Positions 21,064 to 30,640 of a stretch of DNA of 64,000 bases are shown here, piece by piece. Below the pieces are notes generated by a model. The model was not told the DNA's origin. It saw only the letters and a program-made list of their open reading frames with translations, and made no database searches. Position 1 is the stretch's first letter; each line of letters starts with the position of its first letter. Origin of the DNA: Actinomycetota bacterium (GTDB lineage Bacteria > Actinomycetota > Actinomycetes > Propionibacteriales > Propionibacteriaceae); the NCBI GenBank assembly GCA_020161015.1, contig JAIUOT010000017.1, positions 62,001 to 126,000 of the forward strand, given 5' to 3'. The position numbers and the translations under genes were made by a program.

Positions 21064-22197
21064 ATGTCCCCGTCCTCCCGGCTCCGCCTCGCGGCGTCCG
21101 TCCTCATCGTCTCCCTGATGGCCCCGCTGGGCGTCGCCGACACCGCCGACGCCGCCGAACCGGTCCCCGTCGTCACGCCGGTGGTCACCGGGCTGAGCAT
21201 CCCCTGGGACCTCACGTGGGCCGGCGAGCTGATGTTGTTCGACGAGCGGGCGGGTCGACTGTGGTCGAAACGCCCGGACGCGCCCCCCCAGCGGGTCAGC
21301 CTGCCGCTCCCGCCCCTGTTCGTGAACTCCGAAGGCGGCCTCCTGGGGCTCGTCGCCGACCCGGACGCGGCCACGAACGGCTACTTCTACACCTGCATGT
21401 CGGTCGCGAAGGCGTCCGGGTCCGCGTCGGACGTCCAGGTCTGGAAGTGGCGGCTGACCAGCGACAACACCGCCGAGAAGGTGAAGGTGCTGGTCAAGGG
21501 CATCCCGATCGGGCACGGGCGCCACAACGGCTGCCGCCTACGGTTCCGGTCCGCCGGCATGCTCTACATCGGCACCGGGGACGCGGCGAAGGGCACGAAC
21601 CCGCAGAACCTGAAGTCCCTGGGCGGGAAGATCCTGCGGATCTCCGCGGACGGCTCCATCCCCCGGACCAACCCGTTCTACGCGCGCGGGGGCAACGCCC
21701 GGTACGTCTGGAACTACGGCCACCGCAACGTCCAGGGGCTGGCCCTGCGGCCGGGAACAGCGACGAACGAGCTGTGGTCGGTCGAGCACGGCACCAACCG
21801 TGACGACGAGGTGAACTACGTCACCAAGGGCTCCAACTACGGGTGGAGCCCGACGCCGGGCTACAACGAGAAGCGCTCGATGACCGACACCCGTCGCTAT
21901 CCGAAGGCGAAGAAGGCCGCCTGGCGCTCGGGCTACCCGACCGTGGCCACCAGCGGGGCCACGTTCCTCAGCGGTGCCCAGTGGGGAGACTGGGACGGGA
22001 TGCTGGCGGTGGCGGAGCTGAAGGGCCAGGGCATCCTCCTGTTCTCCGTCGGCTCCACCCGGAAGCTGTCCCGGGTGGCGGAGATCGTGACCGACCACGG
22101 GCGTATCCGTACCGTCGAGCAGGGGCCGGACGGGGCGCTGTACTTCACCACCTCCAACGGCTCCGGGGACGGCGTCTACCGCCTCGCCCCCGGCTGA
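21064..22197 (+). CDS. Secreted PQQ-type sugar dehydrogenase-like protein
   Basis: A 377-residue exported protein of the soluble aldose / sorbosone dehydrogenase family, a six-bladed beta-propeller that oxidises sugars with PQQ outside the membrane. A Sec signal peptide covers about residues 1-31 and ends ADTADAAEP. Family features include GGLLGLVADPDAATNGYFYTC, GRHNGCRLRFRSAGMLYIGTGD, LKSLGGKILRISADGS, VWNYGHRNVQGLALRP and the acidic LWSVEHGTNRDDEVNYV, where the catalytic His and metal ligands usually lie. GGAGG is eight bases before the ATG. Whether the host makes PQQ is not visible here. Confidence 0.88.
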   Translation: MSPSSRLRLAASVLIVSLMAPLGVADTADAAEPVPVVTPVVTGLSIPWDLTWAGELMLFDERAGRLWSKRPDAPPQRVSLPLPPLFVNSEGGLLGLVADPDAATNGYFYTCMSVAKASGSASDVQVWKWRLTSDNTAEKVKVLVKGIPIGHGRHNGCRLRFRSAGMLYIGTGDAAKGTNPQNLKSLGGKILRISADGSIPRTNPFYARGGNARYVWNYGHRNVQGLALRPGTATNELWSVEHGTNRDDEVNYVTKGSNYGWSPTPGYNEKRSMTDTRRYPKAKKAAWRSGYPTVATSGATFLSGAQWGDWDGMLAVAELKGQGILLFSVGSTRKLSRVAEIVTDHGRIRTVEQGPDGALYFTTSNGSGDGVYRLAPG

Positions 22198-22297
22198 CCG
22201 CACCCGGGGCCCCCCACGCCGGGACGGGTCGTGGCGAGCTTCGCCCAACGGCCCGCGGCCCACGCCCGATCGTGGGAACCTTGGTGGGGGGAAGCGG

Positions 22298-23452
22298 GTG
22301 CCAGCGATGCGGATCGTCGTTCTGGGAGCGTCCGGGAACGCCGGGCGGCAGATCTGCGTGCTGCTCGCGCGGGAGCTCTCCGCCGACGACCACCTGGTGC
22401 TGTGCGGGCGCGACCCCGGGCGGCTGGCCGCCACCCACGCGCTGCTCGCCGGACCGGTGCGGGCCGACGAGGCGGTCCTCGACGTCACCGACGCGGACGC
22501 GGTGCGCGCGGTGGTGGCCGGCGCGGACCTCGTCGTGGTGACGGTGAGCCGTCCCGACCTGGTCGGAGCGCTGGGCCGGATCGTCCTCGAGGCGGGGGCC
22601 GACTGGTTCGACACGCTCCTGTCCAGTCCCACCAAGCTGGCCGCCCTCCGGGGACTCCAGGGCGAGATCGGCCACCACGGACGCTGCTTCGTCACCGACG
22701 GCGGCTTCCACCCCGGCGTCCCCGCGGCCCTCGTGCGGTGGGCCGCCGGCCACCTGGAGGAGATCCGGGAGGCCGACGTGATGGCCGGCATGCGGCTGGA
22801 CTGGCTGGCCGACACCCTGTCGGACTCGACAGTGGAGGAGATGCTCGACGAGTTCGCCGACTTCGACCTCGCGGCCTGGGTGGACGGGGAGTCGCGCACC
22901 CTGCGCTGGTCGGAGTGGCCCAAGGTCGACTTCGGGCCGCCCATCGGCGCGAAGACCTGCGTCCCGATGCCCCTGGCCGAGATGGAGGCGCTGCCCCGGA
23001 GGCATCCGAGCCTGCGTCGCTGCGGCTTCTACATCTGCGGGTTCAGCCCGGTGATGGACTACGTGTTCCTGCCGGTGCTGATGGTGCTGGCGAAGGCGCC
23101 GTCCCTGCGGCCCCTGGCGATCCGGCTCACGCGCTGGTCGATGGGCCGGTTCGCCAGCTACCCGCCGCCCCACCGGCTGGTGCTCCAGCTGACCGCGCTC
23201 GGCATCGAGGACGGGGTGCCGGCCGCGGCCACGGTGCGGGTGAGCGGCGACGACGGCTACCTGCTCACGGCGGCGCCGGCCGTCGCGTGCCTGCGCCGCC
23301 TGCGGGACGGCACGATCCGCCGGCCCGGCCTGCACCTGCAGGCACAGCTGGTCGAGCCCGACGTGTTCCTCGGCGACCTCGCTGCGCTCGGCCTCGAGGT
23401 CCAGACGCGGGTGGCGCCGCTGGCCGGGGCGCCGGAGCAGCGCGCGTCCTGA
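22298..23452 (+). CDS. Saccharopine dehydrogenase-like NAD(P)-binding protein
   Basis: A 384-residue oxidoreductase with an N-terminal Rossmann fold (RIVVLGASGNAGRQICVLL), a second nucleotide-contact strand (DHLVLCGRDPGRLAA), and VVAGADLVVVTVSRPD. The middle contains DWFDTLLSSPTK and FVTDGGFHPGVPAALVR, typical of saccharopine dehydrogenase-like and homospermidine synthase-like proteins. The substrate is unknown. The long polar-hydrophobic C-terminal half suggests membrane association in some relatives. A purine-rich GGGGGAAG lies five bases before GTG 22298; ATG 22307 is an alternative start. It stands alone and converges on the DUF2505 gene. Confidence 0.82.
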   Translation: MPAMRIVVLGASGNAGRQICVLLARELSADDHLVLCGRDPGRLAATHALLAGPVRADEAVLDVTDADAVRAVVAGADLVVVTVSRPDLVGALGRIVLEAGADWFDTLLSSPTKLAALRGLQGEIGHHGRCFVTDGGFHPGVPAALVRWAAGHLEEIREADVMAGMRLDWLADTLSDSTVEEMLDEFADFDLAAWVDGESRTLRWSEWPKVDFGPPIGAKTCVPMPLAEMEALPRRHPSLRRCGFYICGFSPVMDYVFLPVLMVLAKAPSLRPLAIRLTRWSMGRFASYPPPHRLVLQLTALGIEDGVPAAATVRVSGDDGYLLTAAPAVACLRRLRDGTIRRPGLHLQAQLVEPDVFLGDLAALGLEVQTRVAPLAGAPEQRAS

Positions 23453-23462
23453 ACGGCACCCG

Positions 23463-23954
23463 CTACGGCGCGCCGCGTCCGGCCAGGTACTCCGCGCCCA
23501 CCCGCTGCTGGATCTCGAGGGCCTCGAGCAGCAGCGGTGCGGCCTGCCGGGCCAGCCCGGGGCCGAGCAGGGGCACCTTCACCGACAGCTCGCCGTCGTA
23601 GGTCAGCACGGACCCGCTGCCGCCCGGCAGCAGGGTGACCGCGCCGACGAGCTCGGCCGGGAGCCCCTCGACGGTGATGTGCGCCGCCCCGCGGCGTCCG
23701 CCCTCGACCACGGACGGCTCCCAGGTGATCTCGTCCACCACGGCCATCGTCGGCCCGGTGAGCCGGGCCACCACCGACGGCGTCGGCATCACGCGGCGGG
23801 TGGCCGTGCGCAGCCCGTCCACCTCCACCTGGTGCTCCAGGGGATCGGTCGCCAGGCACACCGCGCGCAGGAAGACACGGTCGATGAGCATGACGAACAC
23901 CTCGTCGACCGGCGCGGCGAAATCGTTGGTGGCGTGTATCTGCATGCCGCCCAT
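23463..23954 (-). CDS. DUF2505 family protein
   Basis: A 163-residue protein with a START/SRPBCC-like build: it begins MQIHATNDFAAPVDEVFVML, continues with paired strands (VVDEITWEPSVVEGG, HITVEGLPAELVGAVTL, GSVLTYDGELSVKVPLLG) and ends in a helix carrying ALEIQQRVGAEYL. This pattern fits DUF2505, an actinobacterial family of unknown function that may bind a hydrophobic ligand. The ATG at 23954 follows a TATACA -10 by seven bases; ATG 23945 is the alternative start. It is divergent from the glutamate dehydrogenase gene, and their -10 elements overlap. Confidence 0.82.
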   Translation of the reverse strand: MGGMQIHATNDFAAPVDEVFVMLIDRVFLRAVCLATDPLEHQVEVDGLRTATRRVMPTPSVVARLTGPTMAVVDEITWEPSVVEGGRRGAAHITVEGLPAELVGAVTLLPGGSGSVLTYDGELSVKVPLLGPGLARQAAPLLLEALEIQQRVGAEYLAGRGAP

Positions 23955-23961
23955 TCTGGCG

Positions 23962-23971
23962 TGTATAGGCT
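23962..23971. promoter_or_regulatory. Overlapping divergent -10 elements for DUF2505 and NAD-GDH
   Basis: On the plus strand TAGGCT (23966-23971) lies 32 bp before the GDH start. On the minus strand TATACA (complement of 23962-23967) lies seven bases before the DUF2505 start. The two hexamers share two base pairs, so polymerase could occupy only one at a time. Hexamer matches are modest and no -35 is clear. Confidence 0.35.
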
Positions 23972-24003
23972 GGTCGAGGCCTCAGCGCTGCGAAGGAGCA
24001 GGT

Positions 24004-27000
24004 GTGTCCAGTGTGATCCCCGGTACGTCGGCGGGTGTGCGCCAGTCCCTCATGGCTGCGGCGATGGCCGAGGGCTCCGGCGACCCGGAGCTCGGCGGCC
24101 TGCTGGCGGCCTACCTCCAGCCGGTGCCCGAGCCCGACCTCGCCGGCATCGACGCGGGCTCCCTGGCCGCGACGGCTGCCGTCCACCTCGAGCTGGGACG
24201 GACGCGGGCGCCCGGCCGGCACCTGGTGCGGATCATCGCCCCCGGCGAGGTGCCCGGGCTCGGGGCCGACGGCTCCACGGTCGCGCTCGTCGTGACCGAC
24301 GACCGGCCCTTCCTCGTGGACACGGTCACGATGGAGCTCACGCGGCAGGAGTGGAGCCTTCGACGGCTCTACCACCCGCAACTGCGCGTGCACCGCGACC
24401 CGTCCGGACGGTTGCAGGACCTGGCCGGCGGTCCCGAGGGCACGCCGGAGTCGTGGCTGGTGCTCGAGATCTACCCGCCGCTCGGCCGGGCGGCCGACGC
24501 CCTGGCCGGTGCCCTGGAGGCCGGCGTGCAGCAGGTGCTGGGCGTCCTGGCCGTCGTGGTCACCGACTGGCAGCCGATGCTGGCCCGTGCCCGTGAGGCG
24601 TCCGTGCGCCTGCGGGAGCGGTACGACGCGGAGGCGGCCGACGCCGTCGAGCTGCTCGACTGGCTCGCCGACGGTCACTTCGTGTTCCTCGGGTGCGCCG
24701 ACTACGTCCCCGACGGCGACCGGCTGGTTCCTGTGGCCGGCTCCGGCCTGGGCATCCTCACCGGTGCCGACGAGCCGGACGCCACGACCGCGCCCCGGCC
24801 GGGGGAGCGGGAGCCGCTCGTGCTGATGCGCGACCCGCGCCGCTCGCCCGTGCACCGCCCCTCCTACCTCCAGCACCTCGCCGTCCGCGAGTTCGCCGGC
24901 GACGGGACGCTGGTGCGCGAGCACCGGTTCCTCGGCCTGGTGTCCGCGTCGGCGTACACCGAGTCGGTCGCCACCATCCCGGTGCTCGCGGCGAAGAGCC
25001 GCCGGTTGCTGGCCGAATCGGGCTTCGAGGAGCACTCCCACGGGTGGAACGCCGTGCGCCAGGTGATCGCGACCTACCCCCGCGACGAGCTGTTCGAGGC
25101 CCGCGTCGACGAGCTGGCCCCGATCGTGGCCGCGGTGGCCGCCCTGCGCGAGCGCCGGCAGACCCGGGTCTTCCTCCGCCGCGCGCGGTACGGGCGCTTC
25201 GCGACCGCGATGGTGTACCTGCCCCGCGACCGCTACAACACCGCGACGCGGTTGCGCATCCAGCAGATCCTGCTCGACCGCCTCGGCGGAGTGGAGCTCG
25301 ACTTCACCACGCTGGTGAGCGAGTCGGTGCTGACCCGGCTGTTCTTCGTCGTCCGGCTCGCCCCGGACGCCCCGGCGGCCCCCGACGCCGACCTGATCGC
25401 GTCCGAGGTCGCCGCGGCCACGCGCAGCTGGGAGGACGACTTCGTCGCGCTCGTGGACGAGTTGCCCAGCGAGCAGCGCGGCGTCGAGTTCAGCGAGGCC
25501 TACACCGCCGACTACCCGCCGGCGGTCGCTGTGGCGGACCTGACGCTGGCCAACCAGCTCTCCGGCCCCGACGACCTGCGGCTCAGCCTGACGGGCCCGC
25601 TGGAGGCCGACGACCCGTCCGACCTCCGGCTGAAGGTGATCACCCGCCGGTCGATGTCCCTCACCGACGCGATGCCGCACCTGTCGGTGCTCGGCGTCGA
25701 GGTGGTCGACGAGCGCCCCTACAGCTGGGACCTGCGGGGCACGCGGGTGCTCGTGTACGACTTCGGCCTGCAGCTGCCGGACGACCTGGCAGCCGCCGCC
25801 GCGCGGGCCGACGTCCGCCGGCGGCTGATGGACGTCTTCGTCGCATCGTGGACCGGTCGCTGCGAGGCCGACGAGCTGAACCGCCTGGTGATCGCCGCCG
25901 GCCTCGGCTGGCGGCAGGTCACCTGGCTGCGCGCCATCTCCCGCTACCTGCAGCAGGCGGGCCTGACCTACAGCCAGCCCTACCTGGCGACGGCCCTGAA
26001 CACCTACCCCGACATCGCCGCGGGGCTGGTGGGGGAGTTCACCACCCGGTTCGACCCCGACGCGCGGCTCACCCGCGAGGAGCGGGACGCGTCGCAGGCG
26101 CGGCAGGCCGACTGGCTGGGCGAGCAGCTGGACGCGGTGGTCAGCCTCGACCACGACCGCATCCTGCGGGCTTTCCACGCGGTGATCGAGGCGTGCGTGC
26201 GCACCAACGCGTTCACCGACACCGACACCATCGCCCTGAAACTGCTGCCCTCCCTGCTGCCGCTGCTCCCCGAGCCCCGTCCGGCCTTCGAGGTGTTCGT
26301 GTACTCCCCGCGCGTCCAGGGCGTCCACCTGCGCTTCGGCGCGGTCGCGCGCGGCGGGCTGCGCTGGTCGGACCGCCGGGAGGACTTCCGCACCGAGATC
26401 CTCGGCCTGGTCAAGGCCCAGCTGGTCAAGAACACGGTGATCGTGCCCAGCGGCGCCAAGGGCGGCTTCGTCCCCCAGCAGCTGCCGGGCACCGCCGACC
26501 GCGCGGCGTGGTTCGCCGAGGGCCAGGCCTGCTACCGGGTGTTCGTCGACGCGCTGCTCAGCGTCACCGACAACATCGTCGACGGCGTCGTGGTCGCGCC
26601 GGAGCGCGTGCTGCGCTACGACGGCGACGACCCGTACCTGGTGGTCGCCGCGGACAAGGGCACGGCGACCTTCTCCGACCTGGCCAACCAGGTCTCCCTC
26701 GACCGCGGGTTCTGGCTGGGGGACGCGTTCGCCTCGGGCGGGTCCAGCGGGTACGACCACAAGGCGATGGGGATCACGGCACGCGGGGCCTGGGAGTCGG
26801 TGCGCCGCCACTTCGCCGAGCTGGGCCTCGACCCGGAAACCGACGAGTTCACCTGCGTCGGCATCGGCGACATGGCCGGCGACGTGTTCGGCAACGGCAT
26901 GCTGCTGTCCGACCACCTGCGGCTGGTGGCCGCGTTCAACCACGTGCACATCTTCCTCGACCCCGCTCCCGACGCCGCGTCCTCCTTCGCGGAGCGGGCG

Positions 27001-28740
27001 CGGCTCTTCGCGCTGCCCGGCTCGACCTGGGCCGACTACGACCGCAGCCTCCTCTCGCCGGGCGGCGGCGTGTTCCGCAGGGACGCGAAGGCCGTCCCCA
27101 TCAGCCAGGAGGCACGGCTGGCGCTCGGACTCCCCGAGGACGTGACCCGGCTCACCCCGAACGAACTGGTGAGCGCGATCCTGTGCGCGCCGGTCGACCT
27201 GCTGTTCAACGGCGGCGTCGGCACCTTCGTGAAGGCGTCCACCGAGAGCCACGCGCAGGCCGGCGACAAGGCGAACGACGCCGTGCGGGTGGACGGAGGG
27301 CGGCTGCGGGCCCGCAGCGTCGCCGAGGGCGGCAACCTCGGCTTCACCCAGCTCGGACGCATCGAGTACGCCCGCGCCGGCGGCCACATCAACACCGACT
27401 TCATCGACAACTCCGCCGGTGTGGACACCTCCGACCACGAGGTGAACATCAAGATCCTGCTCGCGCCGGAGGTGGCGTCCGGGCGGCTGAGCGAGCCGGA
27501 GCGTCGCGAGCTGCTGGCGTCCATGACCGACGAGGTCGCCCGGCTGGTGCTGGCCCACAATTACGACCAGAACCTCGCCCTGGCCAACTCGATGTGGCGT
27601 CGGGTGGTGCTGGCCGGCCAGCACGAGTCCTGGATGCGGACGCTGGAGGCGGACGGCCTTCTCGACCGGGGCATCGAGGCGCTGCCGACCAGCGAGGAGA
27701 TGGCGGCGCGGATCGCCGCCGGCGACGGGCTGACCCGTCCGGAGCTGTCGGTGCTGCTGTCGTACACCAAGATCGCGCTGGACCGGTGGGTGCTGGCCTC
27801 CGACCTCCCGGACGACCCGTACCTCGCCGACCGGCTCGTGCAGTACTTCCCCGAGCCGCTGCGCGCCCGCTACGCCGACCGGATGCCCGGCCACCGGCTG
27901 GCCCGCGAGATCGTCGCCACGGTGGCGGTCAACCGGTTCGTCAACAGCCAGGGGATCACCTGCTACCACCGCCTGTCGACCGAGACCGGGGCGGGCGTGG
28001 CCGACATCATCCGTGCCCAGCTGGCCTCGCGCGCGATCTTCGCGGTCGGCCTGGACGAGGTGCGGCTGCGCCGCAGCACGGGCCTCGACGCCGCGGTGGC
28101 CACCGAGCTGCGGGTGGGCCTGCGCCGGATGGTCGAGCGGGCCACCCGCTGGCTCCTGCACCACCAGCACGGGCCGCTGGACGTGGCCGGCGCCGTCGCG
28201 AGGTACGGGCCGGAGGTGGCGGCGCTGCGGACGGAGCTGGGCGGGCTGCTCCGCGGCCAGCAGGCCACCGCGGCAGAGCTGGCACGGACGCGGTGGACCG
28301 ACGCCGGGCTGACCCCGGAACTGGCGGCCAACCTCGCCACCGCGGGACAGGCGCACACGCTGCTCAGCGTCGTCGACGTCGCCCAGCGACTCCAGGTTCC
28401 CGCGCCCAGGGTCGCGGCCGTGCACTACCTGCTGGCCGAGGCCACCGGGATCGACGAGCTGGTGGCCGGCGTGGACGGCCTGCCCCGGCAGGTGCGCTGG
28501 GACGCCATGGCGCGGGCCGCCCTGCGCGACGAACTGCTGGCGGCGCACGCCGCGCTCACCGCCCAGGTGCTGGTCGCCGGCGACCCCGACGCATCGGCGG
28601 ATCGGGCCGTCGCCGACTGGCTGGCCTCCGACCCGGCCCGGCGGAGCCGGGTGGCGACGATCCACCAGCTCGCGGACGGCACGGCGGACGTCGCCCGCAT
28701 GAACGTGGGCCTGAGCCAGGTCCGCCAGATGCTCGCCTGA
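24004..28740 (+). CDS. gdh: NAD-specific glutamate dehydrogenase, large (180-kDa) class
   Basis: A 1,578-residue NAD-glutamate dehydrogenase that deaminates glutamate to 2-oxoglutarate and ammonia. The N-terminal 650 residues hold the ACT-like regulatory domains (VVTDDRPFLVDTVTMEL). The catalytic core at about 770-1150 includes LRFGAVARGGLRWSDRREDF, the substrate Lys in VIVPSGAKGGF, and the Rossmann region FTCVGIGDMAGDVFGNGML. The C-terminal 400 residues are helical. GTG 24004 is preceded by GAAGGAGCAG. In mycobacteria this enzyme class is inhibited by the unphosphorylated FHA protein GarA, a PknG substrate; a PknG-like gene lies 13-15 kb downstream in this window. Confidence 0.96.
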   Translation: MSSVIPGTSAGVRQSLMAAAMAEGSGDPELGGLLAAYLQPVPEPDLAGIDAGSLAATAAVHLELGRTRAPGRHLVRIIAPGEVPGLGADGSTVALVVTDDRPFLVDTVTMELTRQEWSLRRLYHPQLRVHRDPSGRLQDLAGGPEGTPESWLVLEIYPPLGRAADALAGALEAGVQQVLGVLAVVVTDWQPMLARAREASVRLRERYDAEAADAVELLDWLADGHFVFLGCADYVPDGDRLVPVAGSGLGILTGADEPDATTAPRPGEREPLVLMRDPRRSPVHRPSYLQHLAVREFAGDGTLVREHRFLGLVSASAYTESVATIPVLAAKSRRLLAESGFEEHSHGWNAVRQVIATYPRDELFEARVDELAPIVAAVAALRERRQTRVFLRRARYGRFATAMVYLPRDRYNTATRLRIQQILLDRLGGVELDFTTLVSESVLTRLFFVVRLAPDAPAAPDADLIASEVAAATRSWEDDFVALVDELPSEQRGVEFSEAYTADYPPAVAVADLTLANQLSGPDDLRLSLTGPLEADDPSDLRLKVITRRSMSLTDAMPHLSVLGVEVVDERPYSWDLRGTRVLVYDFGLQLPDDLAAAAARADVRRRLMDVFVASWTGRCEADELNRLVIAAGLGWRQVTWLRAISRYLQQAGLTYSQPYLATALNTYPDIAAGLVGEFTTRFDPDARLTREERDASQARQADWLGEQLDAVVSLDHDRILRAFHAVIEACVRTNAFTDTDTIALKLLPSLLPLLPEPRPAFEVFVYSPRVQGVHLRFGAVARGGLRWSDRREDFRTEILGLVKAQLVKNTVIVPSGAKGGFVPQQLPGTADRAAWFAEGQACYRVFVDALLSVTDNIVDGVVVAPERVLRYDGDDPYLVVAADKGTATFSDLANQVSLDRGFWLGDAFASGGSSGYDHKAMGITARGAWESVRRHFAELGLDPETDEFTCVGIGDMAGDVFGNGMLLSDHLRLVAAFNHVHIFLDPAPDAASSFAERARLFALPGSTWADYDRSLLSPGGGVFRRDAKAVPISQEARLALGLPEDVTRLTPNELVSAILCAPVDLLFNGGVGTFVKASTESHAQAGDKANDAVRVDGGRLRARSVAEGGNLGFTQLGRIEYARAGGHINTDFIDNSAGVDTSDHEVNIKILLAPEVASGRLSEPERRELLASMTDEVARLVLAHNYDQNLALANSMWRRVVLAGQHESWMRTLEADGLLDRGIEALPTSEEMAARIAAGDGLTRPELSVLLSYTKIALDRWVLASDLPDDPYLADRLVQYFPEPLRARYADRMPGHRLAREIVATVAVNRFVNSQGITCYHRLSTETGAGVADIIRAQLASRAIFAVGLDEVRLRRSTGLDAAVATELRVGLRRMVERATRWLLHHQHGPLDVAGAVARYGPEVAALRTELGGLLRGQQATAAELARTRWTDAGLTPELAANLATAGQAHTLLSVVDVAQRLQVPAPRVAAVHYLLAEATGIDELVAGVDGLPRQVRWDAMARAALRDELLAAHAALTAQVLVAGDPDASADRAVADWLASDPARRSRVATIHQLADGTADVARMNVGLSQVRQMLA

Positions 28741-28759
28741 GGCGCGGCAGGTCCGGCTC

Positions 28760-29680
28760 GTGACGTCCTCGGGGGACGCGGCCCTGTCCGCGTGGTGCCG
28801 TGAGCACCTGGGTTCCGGCGCCGCGCGCGTCTTCTTCGAGGCGTCGTCGATGTCCAGGGTGCGCGGGGTGCTCCTCGAGGACGGTCGCCGGATCGCCGTC
28901 AAGGAACGCGAGGCGTCCGGACGGGTGCTGGCCTGCGCCCGTGCGCAGCGCGCGGCGGCGACCGCCGGCATCGACTGTCCGGCCCTTCTGCTGGGCCCGG
29001 TCGGCCTCGCGCCCGGCACGTGGGTCACGGTCGAGGAGTGGCGTGAGGACGGGTCGCCGGAGCTCCCTCCGGCGGCACCCGAGCGGTACGCGGCACTGCT
29101 GCGGCGCCTGGTGGTCACGCTGGCCGACGCGGAGCCGGAGGCGTTCGCGCCGCCGCCGCCGTGGGCGTGGTACGACCACGACGTCGCGGGACGGACCTGG
29201 CCGCCCGCCGCGTCCGACCGCTGGGACCCGCACCGCGCGGGCGTCGTCCCCCCGGAGCTGGTGCGGCTGGCCGCCGCGGCGCGCGAGCGCCTCCTGGCTG
29301 ATACGCCGCCGCCGGTGGTGGGCCACTCCGACCTCAACGGGCTGAACGTGCGCTGGAGGCCGGACGGCTCCCCGATCGTGCACGACTGGGACTCCCTCGC
29401 CGCGCGTCCCGAATGCGTGCTGGCAGGCATCCTCGCCGCGAACCACGTCGAGCGGCCCGGAACCGGGGCGATCGCCTCGCTCGCCGTCACCGGCCGGCTC
29501 CTCGACCACTACGAGGAACGCCGGCCCTTCAGCGACGTGGAGCGGGAACTCGCCTGGGCGGCCGGGGTGGCGGTGGCGTCCTACAACGCTGCCTTCGAGT
29601 ACCTCCACGGGCAGCCGGGCCCGGTGGCCCGCCGGCTGGCGTCCGACGGCGCCGAGCGGCTGCGCCGGGCCGGCCTGTGA
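28760..29680 (+). CDS. Aminoglycoside phosphotransferase-like (APH/choline kinase fold) protein
   Basis: A 306-residue small-molecule kinase-like protein. The N-lobe has GVLLEDGRRIAVKERE with the ATP-binding Lys. The catalytic loop reads VVGHSDLNGLNVRW, matching the HxDxxxxN pattern, and the metal-binding Asp follows in IVHDWDSLAA, so the active site looks complete. The natural substrate is unknown; many such proteins act on sugars or metabolites rather than antibiotics. The start is GTG, 19 bp after the GDH stop, so read-through from GDH is plausible. Confidence 0.82.
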   Translation: MTSSGDAALSAWCREHLGSGAARVFFEASSMSRVRGVLLEDGRRIAVKEREASGRVLACARAQRAAATAGIDCPALLLGPVGLAPGTWVTVEEWREDGSPELPPAAPERYAALLRRLVVTLADAEPEAFAPPPPWAWYDHDVAGRTWPPAASDRWDPHRAGVVPPELVRLAAAARERLLADTPPPVVGHSDLNGLNVRWRPDGSPIVHDWDSLAARPECVLAGILAANHVERPGTGAIASLAVTGRLLDHYEERRPFSDVERELAWAAGVAVASYNAAFEYLHGQPGPVARRLASDGAERLRRAGL

Positions 29681-29706
29681 CACTCGCCCGGCACGGGTCG
29701 TGCTGG

Positions 29707-29712
29707 CAGGAT
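29707..29712 (+). promoter_or_regulatory. -10 element for a leaderless PHP phosphoesterase transcript
   Basis: CAGGAT ends six bases before the ATG, the same spacing as at pruA, serA and nudC in this window. A G-rich gcgggg fills the gap and could also act as a weak ribosome binding site. Confidence 0.35.
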
Positions 29713-29718
29713 GCGGGG

Positions 29719-30594
29719 ATGCGCATCGACCTCCACACCCACAGCTCGGTCTCCGACGGCACGGACGCGCCGGAGGCGCTCGTCGCCGAGGCCGCCCGGG
29801 CAGGCGTGGACGTGATCGCCCTGTGCGACCACGACACGTTCGACGGCCTCGCGGTGGCCGTGGCCGCGGGGCAGCGCCTCGGGGTGTCGGTGCTGCACGG
29901 GATCGAGATCTCCGCACAGCACCACGGGGTGTCGGTGCACCTGCTCGGCTACGGCTGCCGGATCGACGATCCCGCGCTGGCCGACGAGCTCGCGCGGATC
30001 CGCCAGGGACGCAGCGGCCGCGTGCCGGCGATGCTCGAGCGCCTCTCCCGGGCCGGCATGCCGGTGCCGCGCGAGGTGCTGGACCGCTACGTCGGCGACA
30101 GCCCCTCGATCGGGCGCCCGCACCTCGCCGACGCGATGATCGAGCTCGGCTACGTGAGCGACCGCAGGGAGGCTTTCGACCGGTACCTCGCCGACGGCGG
30201 CCCCATCTTCGTCGGCCGCTACGCCACGCCGCTGGGGCGCGGGCTCGACCTCGTGCGTGAGGCTGGGGGAGTCGCGGTGATCGCCCACCCGTGGGGACGG
30301 GTCAGTCGCGACGAGCTGCCGGCGTCGCTGCTGGGCCGGCTGGCCGCGTCCGGGCGGCTGGACGGCGTGGAGGTCGACCACCAGGACCACGACCCGTCCA
30401 CCCGTGCCGAGCTGCGCGCGCTCGCGTCCGGGCTGGGGTTGCTCACGACCGGCTCCTCGGACTACCACGGCGCGGGCAAGAAGGACCACGACCTGGCCTG
30501 CAACACGACCGCCCCCGAGGTGCTCGCCGAGATCGGCGCCCGGGTGGCCGCACGCGGCGGGCTGCTCGTCGGGGAGCCCCCGGCTTCGGTGTAA
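29719..30594 (+). CDS. PHP-domain phosphoesterase (RNase AM / nucleoside bisphosphatase type)
   Basis: A 291-residue metal-dependent phosphoesterase. The four PHP motifs are in order: RIDLHTHSSVSDGT at the N-terminus, VIALCDHDTFDGL, the HGIEIS and AHPWG pair, and SSDYHG near residue 255. Relatives (YciV/Rnm, TrpH) hydrolyse 3',5'-nucleoside bisphosphates or trim 5' ends of RNA. The start ATG is fixed by the first metal motif, which begins at residue 2. The stop codon TAA is part of the -10 element of trpS. Confidence 0.9.
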   Translation: MRIDLHTHSSVSDGTDAPEALVAEAARAGVDVIALCDHDTFDGLAVAVAAGQRLGVSVLHGIEISAQHHGVSVHLLGYGCRIDDPALADELARIRQGRSGRVPAMLERLSRAGMPVPREVLDRYVGDSPSIGRPHLADAMIELGYVSDRREAFDRYLADGGPIFVGRYATPLGRGLDLVREAGGVAVIAHPWGRVSRDELPASLLGRLAASGRLDGVEVDHQDHDPSTRAELRALASGLGLLTTGSSDYHGAGKKDHDLACNTTAPEVLAEIGARVAARGGLLVGEPPASV

Positions 30595-30597
30595 AGT
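30592..30597 (+). promoter_or_regulatory. Candidate -10 element for trpS
   Basis: TAAAGT overlaps the TAA stop of the upstream gene. A transcript starting about seven bases later would have a leader near 37 nt with CGAAGG as ribosome binding site. No tryptophan-codon leader peptide is present. Confidence 0.4.
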
Positions 30598-30640
30598 CAC
30601 CAGTCGGCTCCCGAACGACCTCCACGAAGGCAGTGCACCC

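Noticed and set aside
23257..29490. Open frame of about 2,077 codons on the minus strand opposite NAD-GDH
   Set aside because: It is antisense to a clearly conserved gene, shows Arg/His/Gly/Pro-rich low-complexity translation and no domain, and is a by-product of GC-rich third positions.
30560..30640. Tryptophan-responsive leader or T-box ahead of trpS
   Set aside because: The 45-base leader is too short for a T-box and has no run of Trp codons.
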